Assembly (NCBI RefSeq): GCF_001404515.1
Contig: NZ_CXWE01000001.1
Span: 868,001-932,000 of the forward strand
Direction of reading: 5' to 3'
Origin: Roseibium album
GTDB taxonomy: Bacteria; Pseudomonadota; Alphaproteobacteria; Rhizobiales; Stappiaceae
DNA length: 64,000 nt
A program made the position numbers and the translations under genes. Shown piece after piece: positions 1-9,139 of this stretch; positions within the stretch are counted from its first letter, which is position 1; each line of letters starts with the position of its first letter. The notes under the pieces are model-generated. The model was given only the letters and a program-made list of their open reading frames with translations. It had not been told where the DNA came from and ran no database searches.

Positions 1-248
1 GCCCTCGCTGCGTGGAGGGTCATTTAGCAAAGCTCATCTGATCCCGCAAGAGATTTGCCGGTCCGCACATCACTTTTTTAAAATCGCCTGCAATGCCAGC
101 TGGTTAGCCCTAACGCACGTTCCGCGGCCTGTTTGAACTCCGGCCGGAGCACGGCGCATAAATGAGCTGACGGATTACTTTGTCGGCCCCGCTTGCCGGA
201 CCTGGGGAAAACTCCTGTGGCTGCCGGAAAGATTGGGTTAGGGAAGGC

Positions 249-277
249 TTGCGCTTCTGAAATGACCTCGCTATATA
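249..277 (+). promoter_or_regulatory. sigma70-like promoter of tRNA-Gln
   Basis: A TTGCGC box at 249-254 and a TATATA box at 272-277 are separated by 17 bases. They lie about 16 bases before the tRNA, with an expected transcription start near 284. Spacing and position fit a housekeeping promoter. The upstream 248 bases hold no gene I can support. Confidence 0.6.
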
Positions 278-292
278 GCGTCTCCACGGCCT

Positions 293-367
293 TGGGGTGT
301 AGCCAAGCGGTAAGGCACCGGTTTTTGGTACCGGCATGCGCTGGTTCGAATCCAGCCACCCCAGCCA
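293..367 (+). tRNA. tRNA-Gln (anticodon TTG)
   Basis: A full cloverleaf can be folded. The acceptor stem TGGGGTG (293-299) pairs with CACCCCA (357-363), the discriminator is G364 and CCA is encoded at 365-367. The anticodon stem CCGGT/ACCGG encloses the loop TTTTGGT with anticodon TTG at 325-327, and the T arm carries GGTTCGAATCC. It decodes CAA/CAG. Open frames crossing this gene on either strand are artefacts. Confidence 0.97.
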
Positions 368-704
368 GTTTTTCCCAGCATATTCAACGATGAATTCGCG
401 TGTCTCCAGTGACATGTGCGGATATGCCGTGCCTGCCGAAATGTGGCGCGCAACTTCATTTGGCCAAACGCGCAACTTCACTTGGCACCTAGTTTGTGAC
501 TGAGATTGCCTCTGCAGAGCGGGGGGGACGAGGTTACATGAGCGGTGGCCTGGGCCAGTAGTTTTCTTGGAGGCATTGCAGGCAGGAAAACAGTGTCGCG
601 AATTCCATCAAGATCCGTGGGTTGTAGGTCCTGGGAAGTTCCCGCTATGTTTATGCCCACAAACCTAGACTATATTTTTGATTTTTCAGCGTGGGATTGT
701 ACCG
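368..704. other. intergenic stretch downstream of tRNA-Gln
   Basis: I see no coding region here. The only structure is an 18-bp direct repeat at 447-464 and 469-486 (CGCGCAACTTCA then T or C then TTGGC) with one mismatch and a 22-bp period. Its role is unknown; it may be a remnant of a larger element or an attachment-type duplication. Confidence 0.5.
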
Positions 705-2150
705 ATGGCAGAGGTGCAAGCGGTTGAACCGGGAGCCGAGCTACCGAAGGAACTTGATGCAAAACTCGCTCACATCGACGCGGTGTCGAAAAATGCGCGA
801 GGCACCTGGCTTTCGCTGATCGCGGTGCTTCTCTTTTCCGCAATTACTGTCGCTGGGGTGCGTGACCAAGACTATTTCACCTATGACTCTGCATTGGTGC
901 TGCCAGTGATCAGCGTGTCGGTGCCAATCAAGTCGTTCTTCTATGCCGGTCCGTTGATCGTGCTGGGTCTCTACACCTATCTGCACCTGTATCTCATAAA
1001 GTTGTGGCGGGCACTGGCGACGATTGACGCGCAACCGGCCAGGGGTGTCTGGCTGGATGATCTTGTGTTTCCGTGGCTGATATCCGATGCAGCGATTTTT
1101 CTGAAACCTGGGGCACCAAAACGGCCGTTTCGCTGGCTGACGCGGCTGGTGTCATTCTCGTTTTTGTGGGCGGCTGCACCCCTTGTTCTCTTGTTGTTTT
1201 GGTTTCGAAGCTTTCCACCGCATGATGGCTGGTTGACGGCATGGACCGGGGCAATGGTGGCGCTCTCCGTTCTTGGCGGTAGCATCAGTCATCTTCTCTG
1301 GCATCGGATCCTTCGAACCGGACAGGAAAATTCCGATAGAGCATTTTGGGCAGGCCAAATAAAGCCTTTGGCCCTGGTCTGGGCGATATTTTCCGGGGTT
1401 CTGCTGATTGAAGGTTGGGAGAAGTCAACCGGTGGCATTCAGACGGAACAATTCGTTCTTGGTGATGCGGACAATTTTTATCCTACACACCTCTATCGTG
1501 CCGATATCGTCGAGCGCCCCAAAGACTGGCTGCCTTACGAGGAAGCCCTGGAAGAATTCAAGGTGAAATACAGCGGTGTTCGGCGAAAGGACTTAGAAAA
1601 AGCCGAGCACAAGGACGCGGATTGGGTCGATGCAGCCGAGACTGCGTTTCGCAATCAGCGCAAAAACCTCCTGTCCAAGCTGCGTGCCAATGATTTTCCT
1701 AACGCAAAACTGAGCAAGGCAAACCTCAAGGAAGCATTTCTGCCGGGCCTTGACCTTTTCCATGCAAACATACAGGGCGCTGATCTGAGTAGGGCGACTA
1801 TGGAAGGGGCGGACCTGAGATTGGCGAACCTGAGTGGGGCGAACCTGAGTGGGGCGGACCTGAGTGGGGCGGACCTGTATTGGGCGAACCTGAGTGGGGC
1901 GGACCTAAGTGGGGCGGACCTGAGTGGGGCTGATACCTCCGGCGGCAGTTTCTCGGGTGCGCTTCTGGTGTTCGCAGATCTCAGTGTCAATGACTTTGTC
2001 ACACAGCTTCAAATCAATTCAGCGTATGGCGATGGCAGCACGAAGTTGCCGAGGCGTCTAGACAGACCACAGCACTGGCCAGAAAGAGTATTCATACCGA
2101 GCGACGTAAATAAACGATGGCTCGCATGGCGAGAAGATAAAGATAAATGA
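705..2150 (+). CDS. membrane-anchored pentapeptide-repeat protein
   Basis: Protein of 481 aa. The N-terminal half has about four hydrophobic segments (roughly residues 20-240), followed by a charged linker. A pentapeptide-repeat region of the A(D/N)LSG type lies around residues 330-415 and should form a right-handed quadrilateral beta-helix. Pentapeptide repeats are often protein-interaction or surface modules; no catalytic motif is visible, so the function is unknown. I chose ATG 705 because GGGA lies about 8 bases upstream; an in-frame TTG at 678 has no evident ribosome site. The repeat DNA is an almost perfect 15-bp tandem array, so repeat number may vary between strains. It stands alone in a gene-poor stretch after tRNA-Gln. 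Confidence 0.8.
   Translation: MAEVQAVEPGAELPKELDAKLAHIDAVSKNARGTWLSLIAVLLFSAITVAGVRDQDYFTYDSALVLPVISVSVPIKSFFYAGPLIVLGLYTYLHLYLIKLWRALATIDAQPARGVWLDDLVFPWLISDAAIFLKPGAPKRPFRWLTRLVSFSFLWAAAPLVLLLFWFRSFPPHDGWLTAWTGAMVALSVLGGSISHLLWHRILRTGQENSDRAFWAGQIKPLALVWAIFSGVLLIEGWEKSTGGIQTEQFVLGDADNFYPTHLYRADIVERPKDWLPYEEALEEFKVKYSGVRRKDLEKAEHKDADWVDAAETAFRNQRKNLLSKLRANDFPNAKLSKANLKEAFLPGLDLFHANIQGADLSRATMEGADLRLANLSGANLSGADLSGADLYWANLSGADLSGADLSGADTSGGSFSGALLVFADLSVNDFVTQLQINSAYGDGSTKLPRRLDRPQHWPERVFIPSDVNKRWLAWREDKDK
1811..1930 (+). repeat. eight 15-bp tandem repeats inside the pentapeptide gene
   Basis: Eight units in exact 15-bp register with consensus G(G/A)ACCTGAGTGGGGC encode consecutive G-(A)-(D/N)-L-S pentapeptides. 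Unit 1 (1811-1825) and unit 5 (1871-1885) diverge most. Several units are identical at DNA level although synonymous codons would serve, which suggests recent slippage or unequal exchange. Confidence 0.9.
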
Positions 2151-2259
2151 AAGCCTATAGCGCAACCGTCCGGCTCTTGCCCGCTTACCTGGAAGGTTAC
2201 CGCTCAGCCGACTGGCCGGAGCAGTCACGCCCTAGCCTGGCCGCCAGTCGCTGACCTGG

Positions 2260-2706
2260 TCACGCCGCCCGGATCTCAACCGCACAGGACGTTGCCGCGC
2301 CGTGCTGAGACAGCCAGGACACAGTCCGCGAGTAGTTGCCGGTCGACGCAGCCTGTTCGAAGGCCATGGCGGCCCACAAGGAAGTAGACGCGCCTCCCGC
2401 ACCGGTCGGTTCGCTCAAGAGCGCTGTGCCACCCTCCCATGACAACGGGTCTTCGGTGCCGTCGTAACGGTTGGCCGCATAGAAGACGAGCGTGTTGATC
2501 TGTCCCGTTGTGATCGCTGGTGACAGGCTTAGCGGGTTGGATGCCTCGATCTCGCCACCGACGACAATGTTGTCCATTCCGTCAATCTCAAAAACCGACA
2601 CGTGAATATTGGACCAACCGTCATCATTGCTCACCTGAATGGTCTGTGCTCCGGTTCCCGGCGCAAGGATCGTGGCAAACGATATCTGATAGCGTGTAAA
2701 CGTCCA
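2260..2706 (-). pseudogene. 5'-truncated gene remnant, beta-rich C-terminal domain
   Basis: An open frame runs from just after an in-frame TGA (2707-2709) to a TGA at 2260-2262. A GTG at 2632-2634 could start a 124-aa product, but convincing protein-like sequence (TILAPGTGAQTIQV) continues upstream of it to the stop. The frame therefore looks like the 3' end of a longer gene. The product is rich in G, S, T and A and ends in Cys-x-Val-Glu-Ile, like small beta-sandwich domains of surface or phage-type proteins. I do not recognise the family. It lies in the gene-poor stretch after tRNA-Gln. Confidence 0.5.
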
Positions 2707-3103
2707 TCAAACCGGGGGAACTCCATTGTGTCGATGATAAAAACAGCAGGGCGTGTCGGGGAGAGGGCTGCGGAGTTAGGCTTCGACCCAAACGCGAAAC
2801 ACCCCAGCAGTGTTGCCGGGGTGCTTCTTGCTTAATGCGGTATAACCGAACCAAAATACGGTCCGGCGCCGCGATCATGTCAGAATGCGGCTCGGCTGGC
2901 AAATCGGGACCACGCTCTTTGCAAGGTAACCGGGGATTGTGGCTCCGGTGTCTGTGTATTTCACATTGTTGCTTCATGCGGGGTGGCGCCGGTGTCGGAC
3001 ACGTTTGACGGCGCGACGGACAGTCTGGGAGGAGGAAACCCCTGAAGGTTGCATGTATCTCGCCGTTATGTGCCGTATTCACTGACGTCTGGGCGGCTGG
3101 CTG
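2707..3103. other. non-coding stretch with a GC-rich hairpin
   Basis: No convincing gene. At 2800-2823 CACCCC-A-GCA and TGC-C-GGGGTG form a hairpin with a four-base loop. It is followed on the plus strand by a weak pyrimidine-rich tail (CTTCTTGCTT), so it could be a leftover terminator, but no plus-strand gene precedes it. Confidence 0.4.
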
Positions 3104-3451
3104 GTGCTGACGATGGTCATCATGCAGATCTTCGACCCTTCAACCCCGTTTCTTGCAGGCCAATCATGCAAGGGCGCCTGCGACGTCTACTACTGTGTCC
3201 CGGTCGGGAATTTCTTTCTCGCCTGGATTGACCGTGGGCTACATTCTCCTGGAACCGGGCTGCTTTCCATCGCGGGGGGCTGGATGATGCCGATCGATGT
3301 GGGGATACCGATGGTTGTCGGCATCGGATCGGCAGGCAACACCATTCCGCTGGCCACGGCGTTTGACCGGGACGAGCGCTACAGGAAGTGTGCAGGCCGA
3401 GCGGTGAGCCGCGGGCGTGACGGAGGAAGCGCAGGACCGCGGGTCTCCTGA
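3104..3451 (+). CDS. doubtful small hypothetical protein
   Basis: Open frame of 115 codons from GTG 3104; ATG 3113 or ATG 3122 are alternative starts. Third-position composition over most of its length is GC-rich, as in neighbouring real genes. The product has two hydrophobic patches and a Gly/Met/Val-rich centre (GGWMMPIDVGIP), but no family is recognised and no good ribosome site is seen. It may be a real short gene or a decayed fragment. Confidence 0.25.
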   Translation: MLTMVIMQIFDPSTPFLAGQSCKGACDVYYCVPVGNFFLAWIDRGLHSPGTGLLSIAGGWMMPIDVGIPMVVGIGSAGNTIPLATAFDRDERYRKCAGRAVSRGRDGGSAGPRVS

Positions 3452-3478
3452 TCCTGCATCCGTGACAAGCGTTTCGGC

Positions 3479-3982
3479 TCAGCGCCGTTTGCCGAATCCG
3501 GGTTTGCCGCCTGCTGGGCGCGCGGTTCTGACGGGCTGCTCGGATTCGGGCTTGTTCTTCTCGTCCATAACGCGCTTGCGCGAGAAATAGTTGTCCGGCG
3601 AGTCTCTCAGCTCATCGATTTCCTCGGTGAGCGCGTCGTCTGATGATTTCAGGATCTGGGCACGCAGTTTTCCAACCGGCCGCTTTTCGCTGATGAATTC
3701 CACGCCGCATCTGAGGCCTTCTTCCCAGCGGCGCTCGCAGGTCACCTCGAAATCTTCAAGATCGATCTGCAGGTCGAATTCCTGCGGCAGCAGATAGGCC
3801 TGTTCAAATTCCAGCTTGGCACCGGTATCGGACAGGTTGCGAATGATGCAGGGCACGGAACGCAGGCCTCGATTGAACAGAAGCTTGCCCCGTTTCAAGG
3901 CACGGGCACGACGTGCACGTTCGTTGATGTCGCTCTCGGTCTCTTCGCTTGACGTCAGCGGTTCTTGTTTTGCGTCGGGCAT
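3479..3982 (-). CDS. PilZ-domain protein, copy 1
   Basis: Protein of 167 aa. After an acidic N-terminus it carries a basic RRARALKRGK stretch, then NRGLRSVPCIIRNLSDTGA and an ITRTG-free beta-barrel core ending near VEF, which is the PilZ fold. PilZ domains commonly bind cyclic di-GMP through RxxxR and (D/N)xSxxG; here RALKR and NLSDTG are present. The Lys/Glu-rich tail ends in GKPGFGKRR. A start at 3982 aligns with the paralogue just upstream; an in-frame ATG at 4006 would add eight residues. The adjacent paralogue has the same orientation, order and tail, so the pair arose by tandem duplication. Confidence 0.85.
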   Translation of the reverse strand: MPDAKQEPLTSSEETESDINERARRARALKRGKLLFNRGLRSVPCIIRNLSDTGAKLEFEQAYLLPQEFDLQIDLEDFEVTCERRWEEGLRCGVEFISEKRPVGKLRAQILKSSDDALTEEIDELRDSPDNYFSRKRVMDEKNKPESEQPVRTARPAGGKPGFGKRR

Positions 3983-4116
3983 GTTCGTTTCACATCTCAC
4001 GGTCATTCAGGGGCACTTAATGCCCGGGAACATGACTCTTTTAACAAGAAGACCTTGTCATTCCGTGAATCGGAATCCGGCTCAGGTTCGCACCCTCTTG
4101 TGAATTATCGTGCGCG

Positions 4117-4596
4117 TCAGCGCCGTTTTCCAAAGGCCGGTTTTCCACTCACCGGTGGATGCTGGCGTTGTGACGCCTCGCCGGAAGTTTCCGCGTCCAG
4201 CGCGTCATCTTCTTCAAGATCATCTTCGTGATCTTCCTGCAAGGTGTTATCGGACGGCTTCAGCGTCTGGTAGCGTTGCTGCGGAACATTGCGTCTTTCA
4301 CTTGTGAACATGACGCCGCAATTCAGGCCGGCTTCCCAGCGGCGCTCGCAGGTTACTTCGTAGTCTTCCAGATCGATATAAAGTTCAAAATCCTTGGGCA
4401 GGATATAAGGCTGGTCGAATTCCAGCATCGCGCCACCATCGGAAATATTCCGGACAACGCAGGGTATGGATCTCAACCCGTTCTGAAAGACCATCTTGCC
4501 TTTCTTGTAGACGCGGGCGCGCCGGGCGCGTGGCTTGAAATCCTCAAGCTCTTCATCTTCCGCATTCTGCTGCGGTGCAGGATTGACGTTCGACAT
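4117..4596 (-). CDS. PilZ-domain protein, copy 2
   Basis: Protein of 159 aa, clear paralogue of the next gene downstream (CERRWE, NGLRSIPCVVRNISDGGA, terminal GKPAFGKRR). The RxxxR position reads RVYKK, so the second arginine is a lysine, which may weaken or alter cyclic di-GMP binding, while NISDGG is kept. A highly acidic segment (residues about 115-140) precedes the basic tail. I chose ATG 4596 by alignment with copy 1; in-frame ATGs at 4602 and 4641 are possible. The gap of about 130 bases between the two genes shows no terminator, so they may be co-transcribed from the AT-rich region upstream. Confidence 0.85.
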   Translation of the reverse strand: MSNVNPAPQQNAEDEELEDFKPRARRARVYKKGKMVFQNGLRSIPCVVRNISDGGAMLEFDQPYILPKDFELYIDLEDYEVTCERRWEAGLNCGVMFTSERRNVPQQRYQTLKPSDNTLQEDHEDDLEEDDALDAETSGEASQRQHPPVSGKPAFGKRR

Positions 4597-5195
4597 GGTC
4601 ATCTCGCGTAGGCTCGGAAATCTGTCGGCACCTATTGTCATTAAAGCCTAGTTGAAAGCGGTTTCCAATAAATGAATCGATCCCATCAAACGTTTAACTG
4701 TTTCCGAATTTTAGATTTTTCATGTGTAGATAACGAGTTATATTGATTTTCTCCGAAAAATTAACTAATGAAATTCTGAAATTAACGTAAAAGCGTAAAA
4801 ATATAACTAAATTTGAAGTAATTTACGGTTGAAATTCGATGTTTGATTGCAATTTAATGAAGAGATTTGTTGCAGATTGCCTTTCCGGATTTTAGACTGG
4901 TGCGAAAACGTGCTTTCGCAATGCAGAAGAATAACTGATCCAGGTCCCGTGTTTTGCGAACTGCAGGAGGCATTCGAATTCAAGAACAGTCGTATTCCCC
5001 GCTTCGCAGGTTTGTGACCCGGAGTGCGGAACAATAGCCTTCATCAGAGGGCCGATTGTTCGAAGCTTTTTCTTTTCAGGCACAATCGTGGAACGCCATT
5101 TCTTGAATTGATGCATGCGTTCCATTTACTTACGGACTTACAAATCCGGTACAACTCGCTCAAGATCGGCAGATTTTGGCGAACTAGAGGCGTTC
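4597..5195. other. AT-rich intergenic region between PilZ genes and cysQ
   Basis: No gene seen. Bases 4660-4880 are markedly AT-rich compared with the flanking genes and must hold the divergent promoters of the PilZ pair (minus) and cysQ (plus). An in-frame ATG at 5115 upstream of cysQ has no ribosome site and I do not use it. No clear operator was found. Confidence 0.5.
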
Positions 5196-6014
5196 ATGAC
5201 TGAAGACCAGATATCCTTATTGAGCCAGTTGGCAATTCGTGCTGGCGAGGAGATCTTAAAAATCTATGCCGAGCCGTTCGAAGTCGAAAGCAAGACTGAC
5301 GGTTCTCCTGTAACCAAGGCGGATGCAGCGGCCGAGAAGATCATACTGGCCGGACTTGCAGACGCGTTCCCCGACATTCCGGTGGTTGCCGAGGAAGCTG
5401 TCGAAGCAGGCAATCTTCCGGCCGTCGGCGATGTCTATTTCCTGGTGGACCCGCTGGACGGCACCAAGGAATTTCTCAAGAAGAACGGTGAATTCACCGT
5501 CAACATCGCCCTGGTAGATGCCGGCGTGCCGGTGTTCGGCGTGGTTTATGCCCCGGTTCTTGGGGAGATCTACTGGGGAAGTGCGCAAGGCGCGTTTGCC
5601 GGTCGTGTCCAGGACACCAATAACATCGAAGACGTTCAGGCGATCGCGGTGAATGCACCCCGGCCAGACCTGACGGTTGTTGCAAGCCGGTCCCACATGT
5701 CCGACGAAACAGCTGCATTCATGCACAAGCTGCAAGTCAATGAAATTGTTTCGGTCGGCTCCTCGCTGAAACTGTGCTGGGTGGCTGCCGGGAAGGCGGA
5801 TCTCTACCCGCGGTTGGCTCCGACCATGCAATGGGACATTGCGGCGGGAGATGCGGTCGTGCGCGCAGCGGGCGGGGCCGTCGTTCTTGCGGACACAGGC
5901 GCTGATTTCGTTTATGCGATGCCGGAAAATGCCACCAAGGACGATCTCCGCAACTCTCACTTCATTGCCGTCAGTACGAGAGAGCTTTTGCCCGGGTTTG
6001 CTCCCGTTCTTTAG
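5196..6014 (+). CDS. cysQ: 3'(2'),5'-bisphosphate nucleotidase CysQ
   Basis: Protein of 272 aa of the inositol monophosphatase superfamily. It removes the 3'-phosphate of PAP/PAPS and so recycles the by-product of sulfate activation. Metal-site motifs are visible: EEA near residue 65, DPLDGTKEF near 88-96, and WDIAAGDA near 220. The ATG at 5196 is preceded by AGAGG with good spacing; an upstream in-frame ATG at 5115 lacks this. The gene lies 70 bases before cysD in the same direction, which fits an operon for PAPS metabolism. Confidence 0.93.
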   Translation: MTEDQISLLSQLAIRAGEEILKIYAEPFEVESKTDGSPVTKADAAAEKIILAGLADAFPDIPVVAEEAVEAGNLPAVGDVYFLVDPLDGTKEFLKKNGEFTVNIALVDAGVPVFGVVYAPVLGEIYWGSAQGAFAGRVQDTNNIEDVQAIAVNAPRPDLTVVASRSHMSDETAAFMHKLQVNEIVSVGSSLKLCWVAAGKADLYPRLAPTMQWDIAAGDAVVRAAGGAVVLADTGADFVYAMPENATKDDLRNSHFIAVSTRELLPGFAPVL

Positions 6015-6084
6015 CGGGCTGCCACAATATTGACAGGACAGGTCCAGATAAGGCCGGTTCGCCGGACACAACGGAAAAGTGAAC

Positions 6085-7014
6085 ATGAATATGCAATCTC
6101 ACGGGATCACGCCCGAGCGCCTCAGCAACCTGAAGCGTCTGGAAGCGGAAAGCATCCACATCATCAGGGAAGTGGCGGCCGAATTCTCCAATCCGGTGAT
6201 GCTTTACTCCATCGGCAAGGATTCCGGCGTCATGCTGCACCTTGCAATGAAGGCGTTTTACCCCTCCAAACCGCCTTTCCCGCTGCTGCATGTCGACACG
6301 ACCTGGAAATTCCGGGAGATGATTCAGTTTCGGGACGATACCGCCAAACGTCTGGGACTGGATCTTCTGATCTACACCAACCCTGAAGGTCTTCAGAAAA
6401 ACATCAATCCGTTCGATCACGGCTCATCCGTTCACACCCACATCATGAAAACGGAAGCCTTGAAACAGGCACTCGACAAATACGGTTTCGATGCCGCATT
6501 TGGTGGCGCTCGCCGGGATGAAGAAAAGTCGCGCGCGAAGGAACGCATGTTTTCATTCCGCAATGCCAGCCATGGCTGGGACCCGAAAAACCAGCGTCCC
6601 GAACTCTGGAACCTCTACAATGCCCGCGTTGCCAAGGGTGAGAGCATCCGGGCCTTCCCGCTGTCCAACTGGACCGAGCTCGATATCTGGCAGTACATCC
6701 TGACCGAGAACATCCCGATGGTCCCGCTCTACCTTGCGGCCAAGCGACCGGTGGTGGAACGAGACGGCATGCTCATCATGGTCGATGATGACCGGATGAA
6801 GCTGAATCCGGGCGAGATCATCCAGGAAAAGAAAGTTCGTTTCCGCACGCTCGGCTGTTACCCGCTGACCGGTGCCATTGAATCCGATGCCGACACGCTC
6901 CCCGCCATCGTTCGTGAAATGTTGATCGCCCGCACATCGGAGCGGCAGGGCCGCCTGATCGACAAGGACGAAAGCGCGTCCATGGAAAAGAAAAAGCGGG
7001 AAGGATATTTCTGA
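6085..7014 (+). CDS. cysD: sulfate adenylyltransferase subunit 2 CysD
   Basis: Protein of 309 aa, small catalytic subunit of ATP sulfurylase, making APS from ATP and sulfate together with CysN. The PP-loop reads [13 protein letters not shown] near residue 45, and conserved CysD blocks follow ([52 protein letters not shown]). ATG 6085 has GGAAAAG upstream; GTG 6079 and ATG 6091 are close alternatives. cysNC starts just after the stop codon. Confidence 0.96.
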   Translation: MNMQSHGITPERLSNLKRLEAESIHIIREVAAEFSNPVMLYSIGKDSGVMLHLAMKAFYPSKPPFPLLHVDTTWKFREMIQFRDDTAKRLGLDLLIYTNPEGLQKNINPFDHGSSVHTHIMKTEALKQALDKYGFDAAFGGARRDEEKSRAKERMFSFRNASHGWDPKNQRPELWNLYNARVAKGESIRAFPLSNWTELDIWQYILTENIPMVPLYLAAKRPVVERDGMLIMVDDDRMKLNPGEIIQEKKVRFRTLGCYPLTGAIESDADTLPAIVREMLIARTSERQGRLIDKDESASMEKKKREGYF

Positions 7015-7015
7015 G

Positions 7016-8923
7016 ATGACTGCAGATGTAAAAGAAGCCGCGGAAACGGCGGTCACGGACTATATCCTGGCGCAGGAAACCAAGGACCAGCTGCGCTTTC
7101 TCACATGCGGGTCCGTGGATGACGGCAAGTCGACGCTTATCGGACGCCTGCTGTTCGACACCAAGCTGATCTTCGAAGACCAGCTGGCCGCGCTTGAGCG
7201 CGATTCCAGGAAACACGGCACGGTCGGGGAAGACATCGATCTTGCGCTTCTGGTCGACGGTCTTGAAGCCGAGCGCGAGCAGGGCATCACGATCGACGTT
7301 GCTTACCGTTTCTTTGCAACGGACAAGCGCAAGTTCATCGTCGCCGACACCCCGGGTCACGAACAATATACCCGTAACATGGCGACAGGGGCTTCAACGG
7401 CGGATCTTGCCGTTCTGCTGGTCGATGCCCGCAACGGGTTGCTCGTGCAGACCCGCAGGCACGCTTTCATCGCTTCGCTGCTCGGCATTCGGCACGTTGT
7501 GCTGGCGATCAACAAGATCGACCTCGTCGAATATTCTCAAAGCCGTTTCGATGAAATTCGCAAGGAGTTCGAGGTTTTCGCCAATGGTTTCGATTTTGAA
7601 ACGCTGCAGGCGATCCCGATGTCCGCCCGGTTTGGCGACAACGTCACGGCCAGAGGGCAGCATATGGACTGGTATTCCGGCCCAACGCTGCTGGAGCATC
7701 TGGAAACCGTCGAAGTCGGCGAGCATGCGCTTGAGGCGCCATTCCGCTTTCCGGTGCAGTGGGTCAACCGGCCCAATCTCGACTTCCGTGGATATTCCGG
7801 CACGATAGCCAGCGGGCGTGTATCAGTCGGCGATGAACTTGTCGTTGCCGGGCCGGCAAAGATGTCCAGGGTCAAGAACATAATCGGAGCAGGAGGTGAG
7901 GTTCCGGAGGCTGCCGCAGGCGAAGCGGTCACGATCACGCTGGAAGACGAGATCGACATTTCGCGCGGTGATCTTCTGTCCACGACCGCTCATCGGCCTG
8001 ATGTAGCCGATCAGTTTGCTGCACACGTGATCTGGATGAGCGACGAGCCGCTGCTGCCGGGCCGCCCGTATCTTCTGAAAATCGGTACCCGGACGGTGAC
8101 AGCGACGGTCTCCGAGATCAAGCACAAGATCAACGTCAACACCTTCGAGCATGTCGCAGGCAAGACGCTGGAGCTGAACGAGATTGCCTTCTGCAATTTC
8201 GCGCTGTCTTCGGCAGTTCCGTTCGATCCGTATGAGGCCAACCGGTCCACCGGGTCCTTTATCCTGATCGACCGCATGTCCAACGCGACGGTTGGCGCCG
8301 GCATGATCTGGTTTGCGCTGCGTCGGGCAAGCAACATTCACTGGCAGGCGCTCGACGTCGACAAAGGTGCCCGATCCGAAAAGCTGGGCCAGAAACCGGC
8401 GGTTCTCTGGTTCACCGGCCTCTCCGGTTCGGGAAAGTCGACCATAGCCTCGATCGTCGAAAAGAAGCTGCACATTGACGGCAGGCACACATACACGCTG
8501 GATGGCGACAACGTGCGCCACGGTCTCAACAAGGACCTCGGTTTCACAGACGCTGATCGCGTGGAGAACATCAGGCGCGTTGGCGAGGTTGCCAGGTTGT
8601 TCACCGATGCCGGTCTGATCACCCTGGTATCCTTCATTTCTCCCTTCCAGTCCGAACGGCAACTGGCCAGGGACCTGATGGGAGAGGGCGAATTCATCGA
8701 AGTCTTTGTCGATACGCCGATCGAAATCTGTCGCCAGCGTGACCCCAAGGGCCTTTATGCGAAGGCGGATCGTGGTGAGATCAAGAATTTCACCGGGATC
8801 GACAGTCCTTATGAAGCGCCGCAGACCCCTGAAGTTCACCTGAAAAATGTTGACCGGGAACCGGAGGACATTGCCGAGGAAGTGATCGCCTATCTGCGCG
8901 AGCGGGGTTTCCTGGGAAGTTGA
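7016..8923 (+). CDS. cysNC: bifunctional sulfate adenylyltransferase subunit 1 / APS kinase CysNC
   Basis: Protein of 635 aa. The N-terminal CysN part is an EF-Tu-like GTPase with [15 protein letters not shown] near residue 32, [17 protein letters not shown] near 110 and NKIDL near 165, followed by beta-barrel domains. The C-terminal part (from about residue 455) is APS kinase CysC with [24 protein letters not shown] and FISPF. It couples GTP hydrolysis to APS synthesis and phosphorylates APS to PAPS. The fusion is usual in alphaproteobacteria. Its ATG lies one base after the cysD stop, so translation is probably coupled. A strong terminator follows. Confidence 0.97.
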   Translation: MTADVKEAAETAVTDYILAQETKDQLRFLTCGSVDDGKSTLIGRLLFDTKLIFEDQLAALERDSRKHGTVGEDIDLALLVDGLEAEREQGITIDVAYRFFATDKRKFIVADTPGHEQYTRNMATGASTADLAVLLVDARNGLLVQTRRHAFIASLLGIRHVVLAINKIDLVEYSQSRFDEIRKEFEVFANGFDFETLQAIPMSARFGDNVTARGQHMDWYSGPTLLEHLETVEVGEHALEAPFRFPVQWVNRPNLDFRGYSGTIASGRVSVGDELVVAGPAKMSRVKNIIGAGGEVPEAAAGEAVTITLEDEIDISRGDLLSTTAHRPDVADQFAAHVIWMSDEPLLPGRPYLLKIGTRTVTATVSEIKHKINVNTFEHVAGKTLELNEIAFCNFALSSAVPFDPYEANRSTGSFILIDRMSNATVGAGMIWFALRRASNIHWQALDVDKGARSEKLGQKPAVLWFTGLSGSGKSTIASIVEKKLHIDGRHTYTLDGDNVRHGLNKDLGFTDADRVENIRRVGEVARLFTDAGLITLVSFISPFQSERQLARDLMGEGEFIEVFVDTPIEICRQRDPKGLYAKADRGEIKNFTGIDSPYEAPQTPEVHLKNVDREPEDIAEEVIAYLRERGFLGS

Positions 8924-8958
8924 GCAAAGGGGATGTCTGTCCCGCGGGCTGAAAATTG

Positions 8959-8998
8959 AACGGCGCGGCCTCCGCAAAATGGGGGCCGCGCCGTTTGC
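8959..8998 (+). terminator. Rho-independent terminator of the cys operon
   Basis: Perfect 12-bp stem AACGGCGCGGCC (8959-8970) with GGCCGCGCCGTT (8984-8995), a 13-base loop and a short T-rich tail. It lies 35 bases after the cysNC stop and separates the cys genes from the epimerase gene. Confidence 0.85.
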
Positions 8999-9139
8999 TT
9001 GGGGCACAACACGCGGCCGGACGGGTCTTTGGCCCCCGGCGGAAGCAGCCCCCAAACGGACTTTGCCGTTGCCCGGGAACAAGAAGCACTTTAAGACGCC
9101 ATCGACTATTCCGTTTCGGCGAAGGGACGACGGGCGCAA

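Noticed and set aside
78-481. Several open frames on both strands across the tRNA
   Set aside because: They run through a perfect tRNA-Gln cloverleaf and give the well-known artefactual translation of tRNA genes.
1811-1930. CRISPR-like repeat array
   Set aside because: Units are contiguous 15-bp codon repeats without spacers inside a coding region, and no cas genes are present.
1655-2002. Antisense open frame with Arg-Ser-Ala-Pro-Leu repeats
   Set aside because: It is the mirror of the 15-bp tandem repeat in the pentapeptide gene and has no ribosome site.
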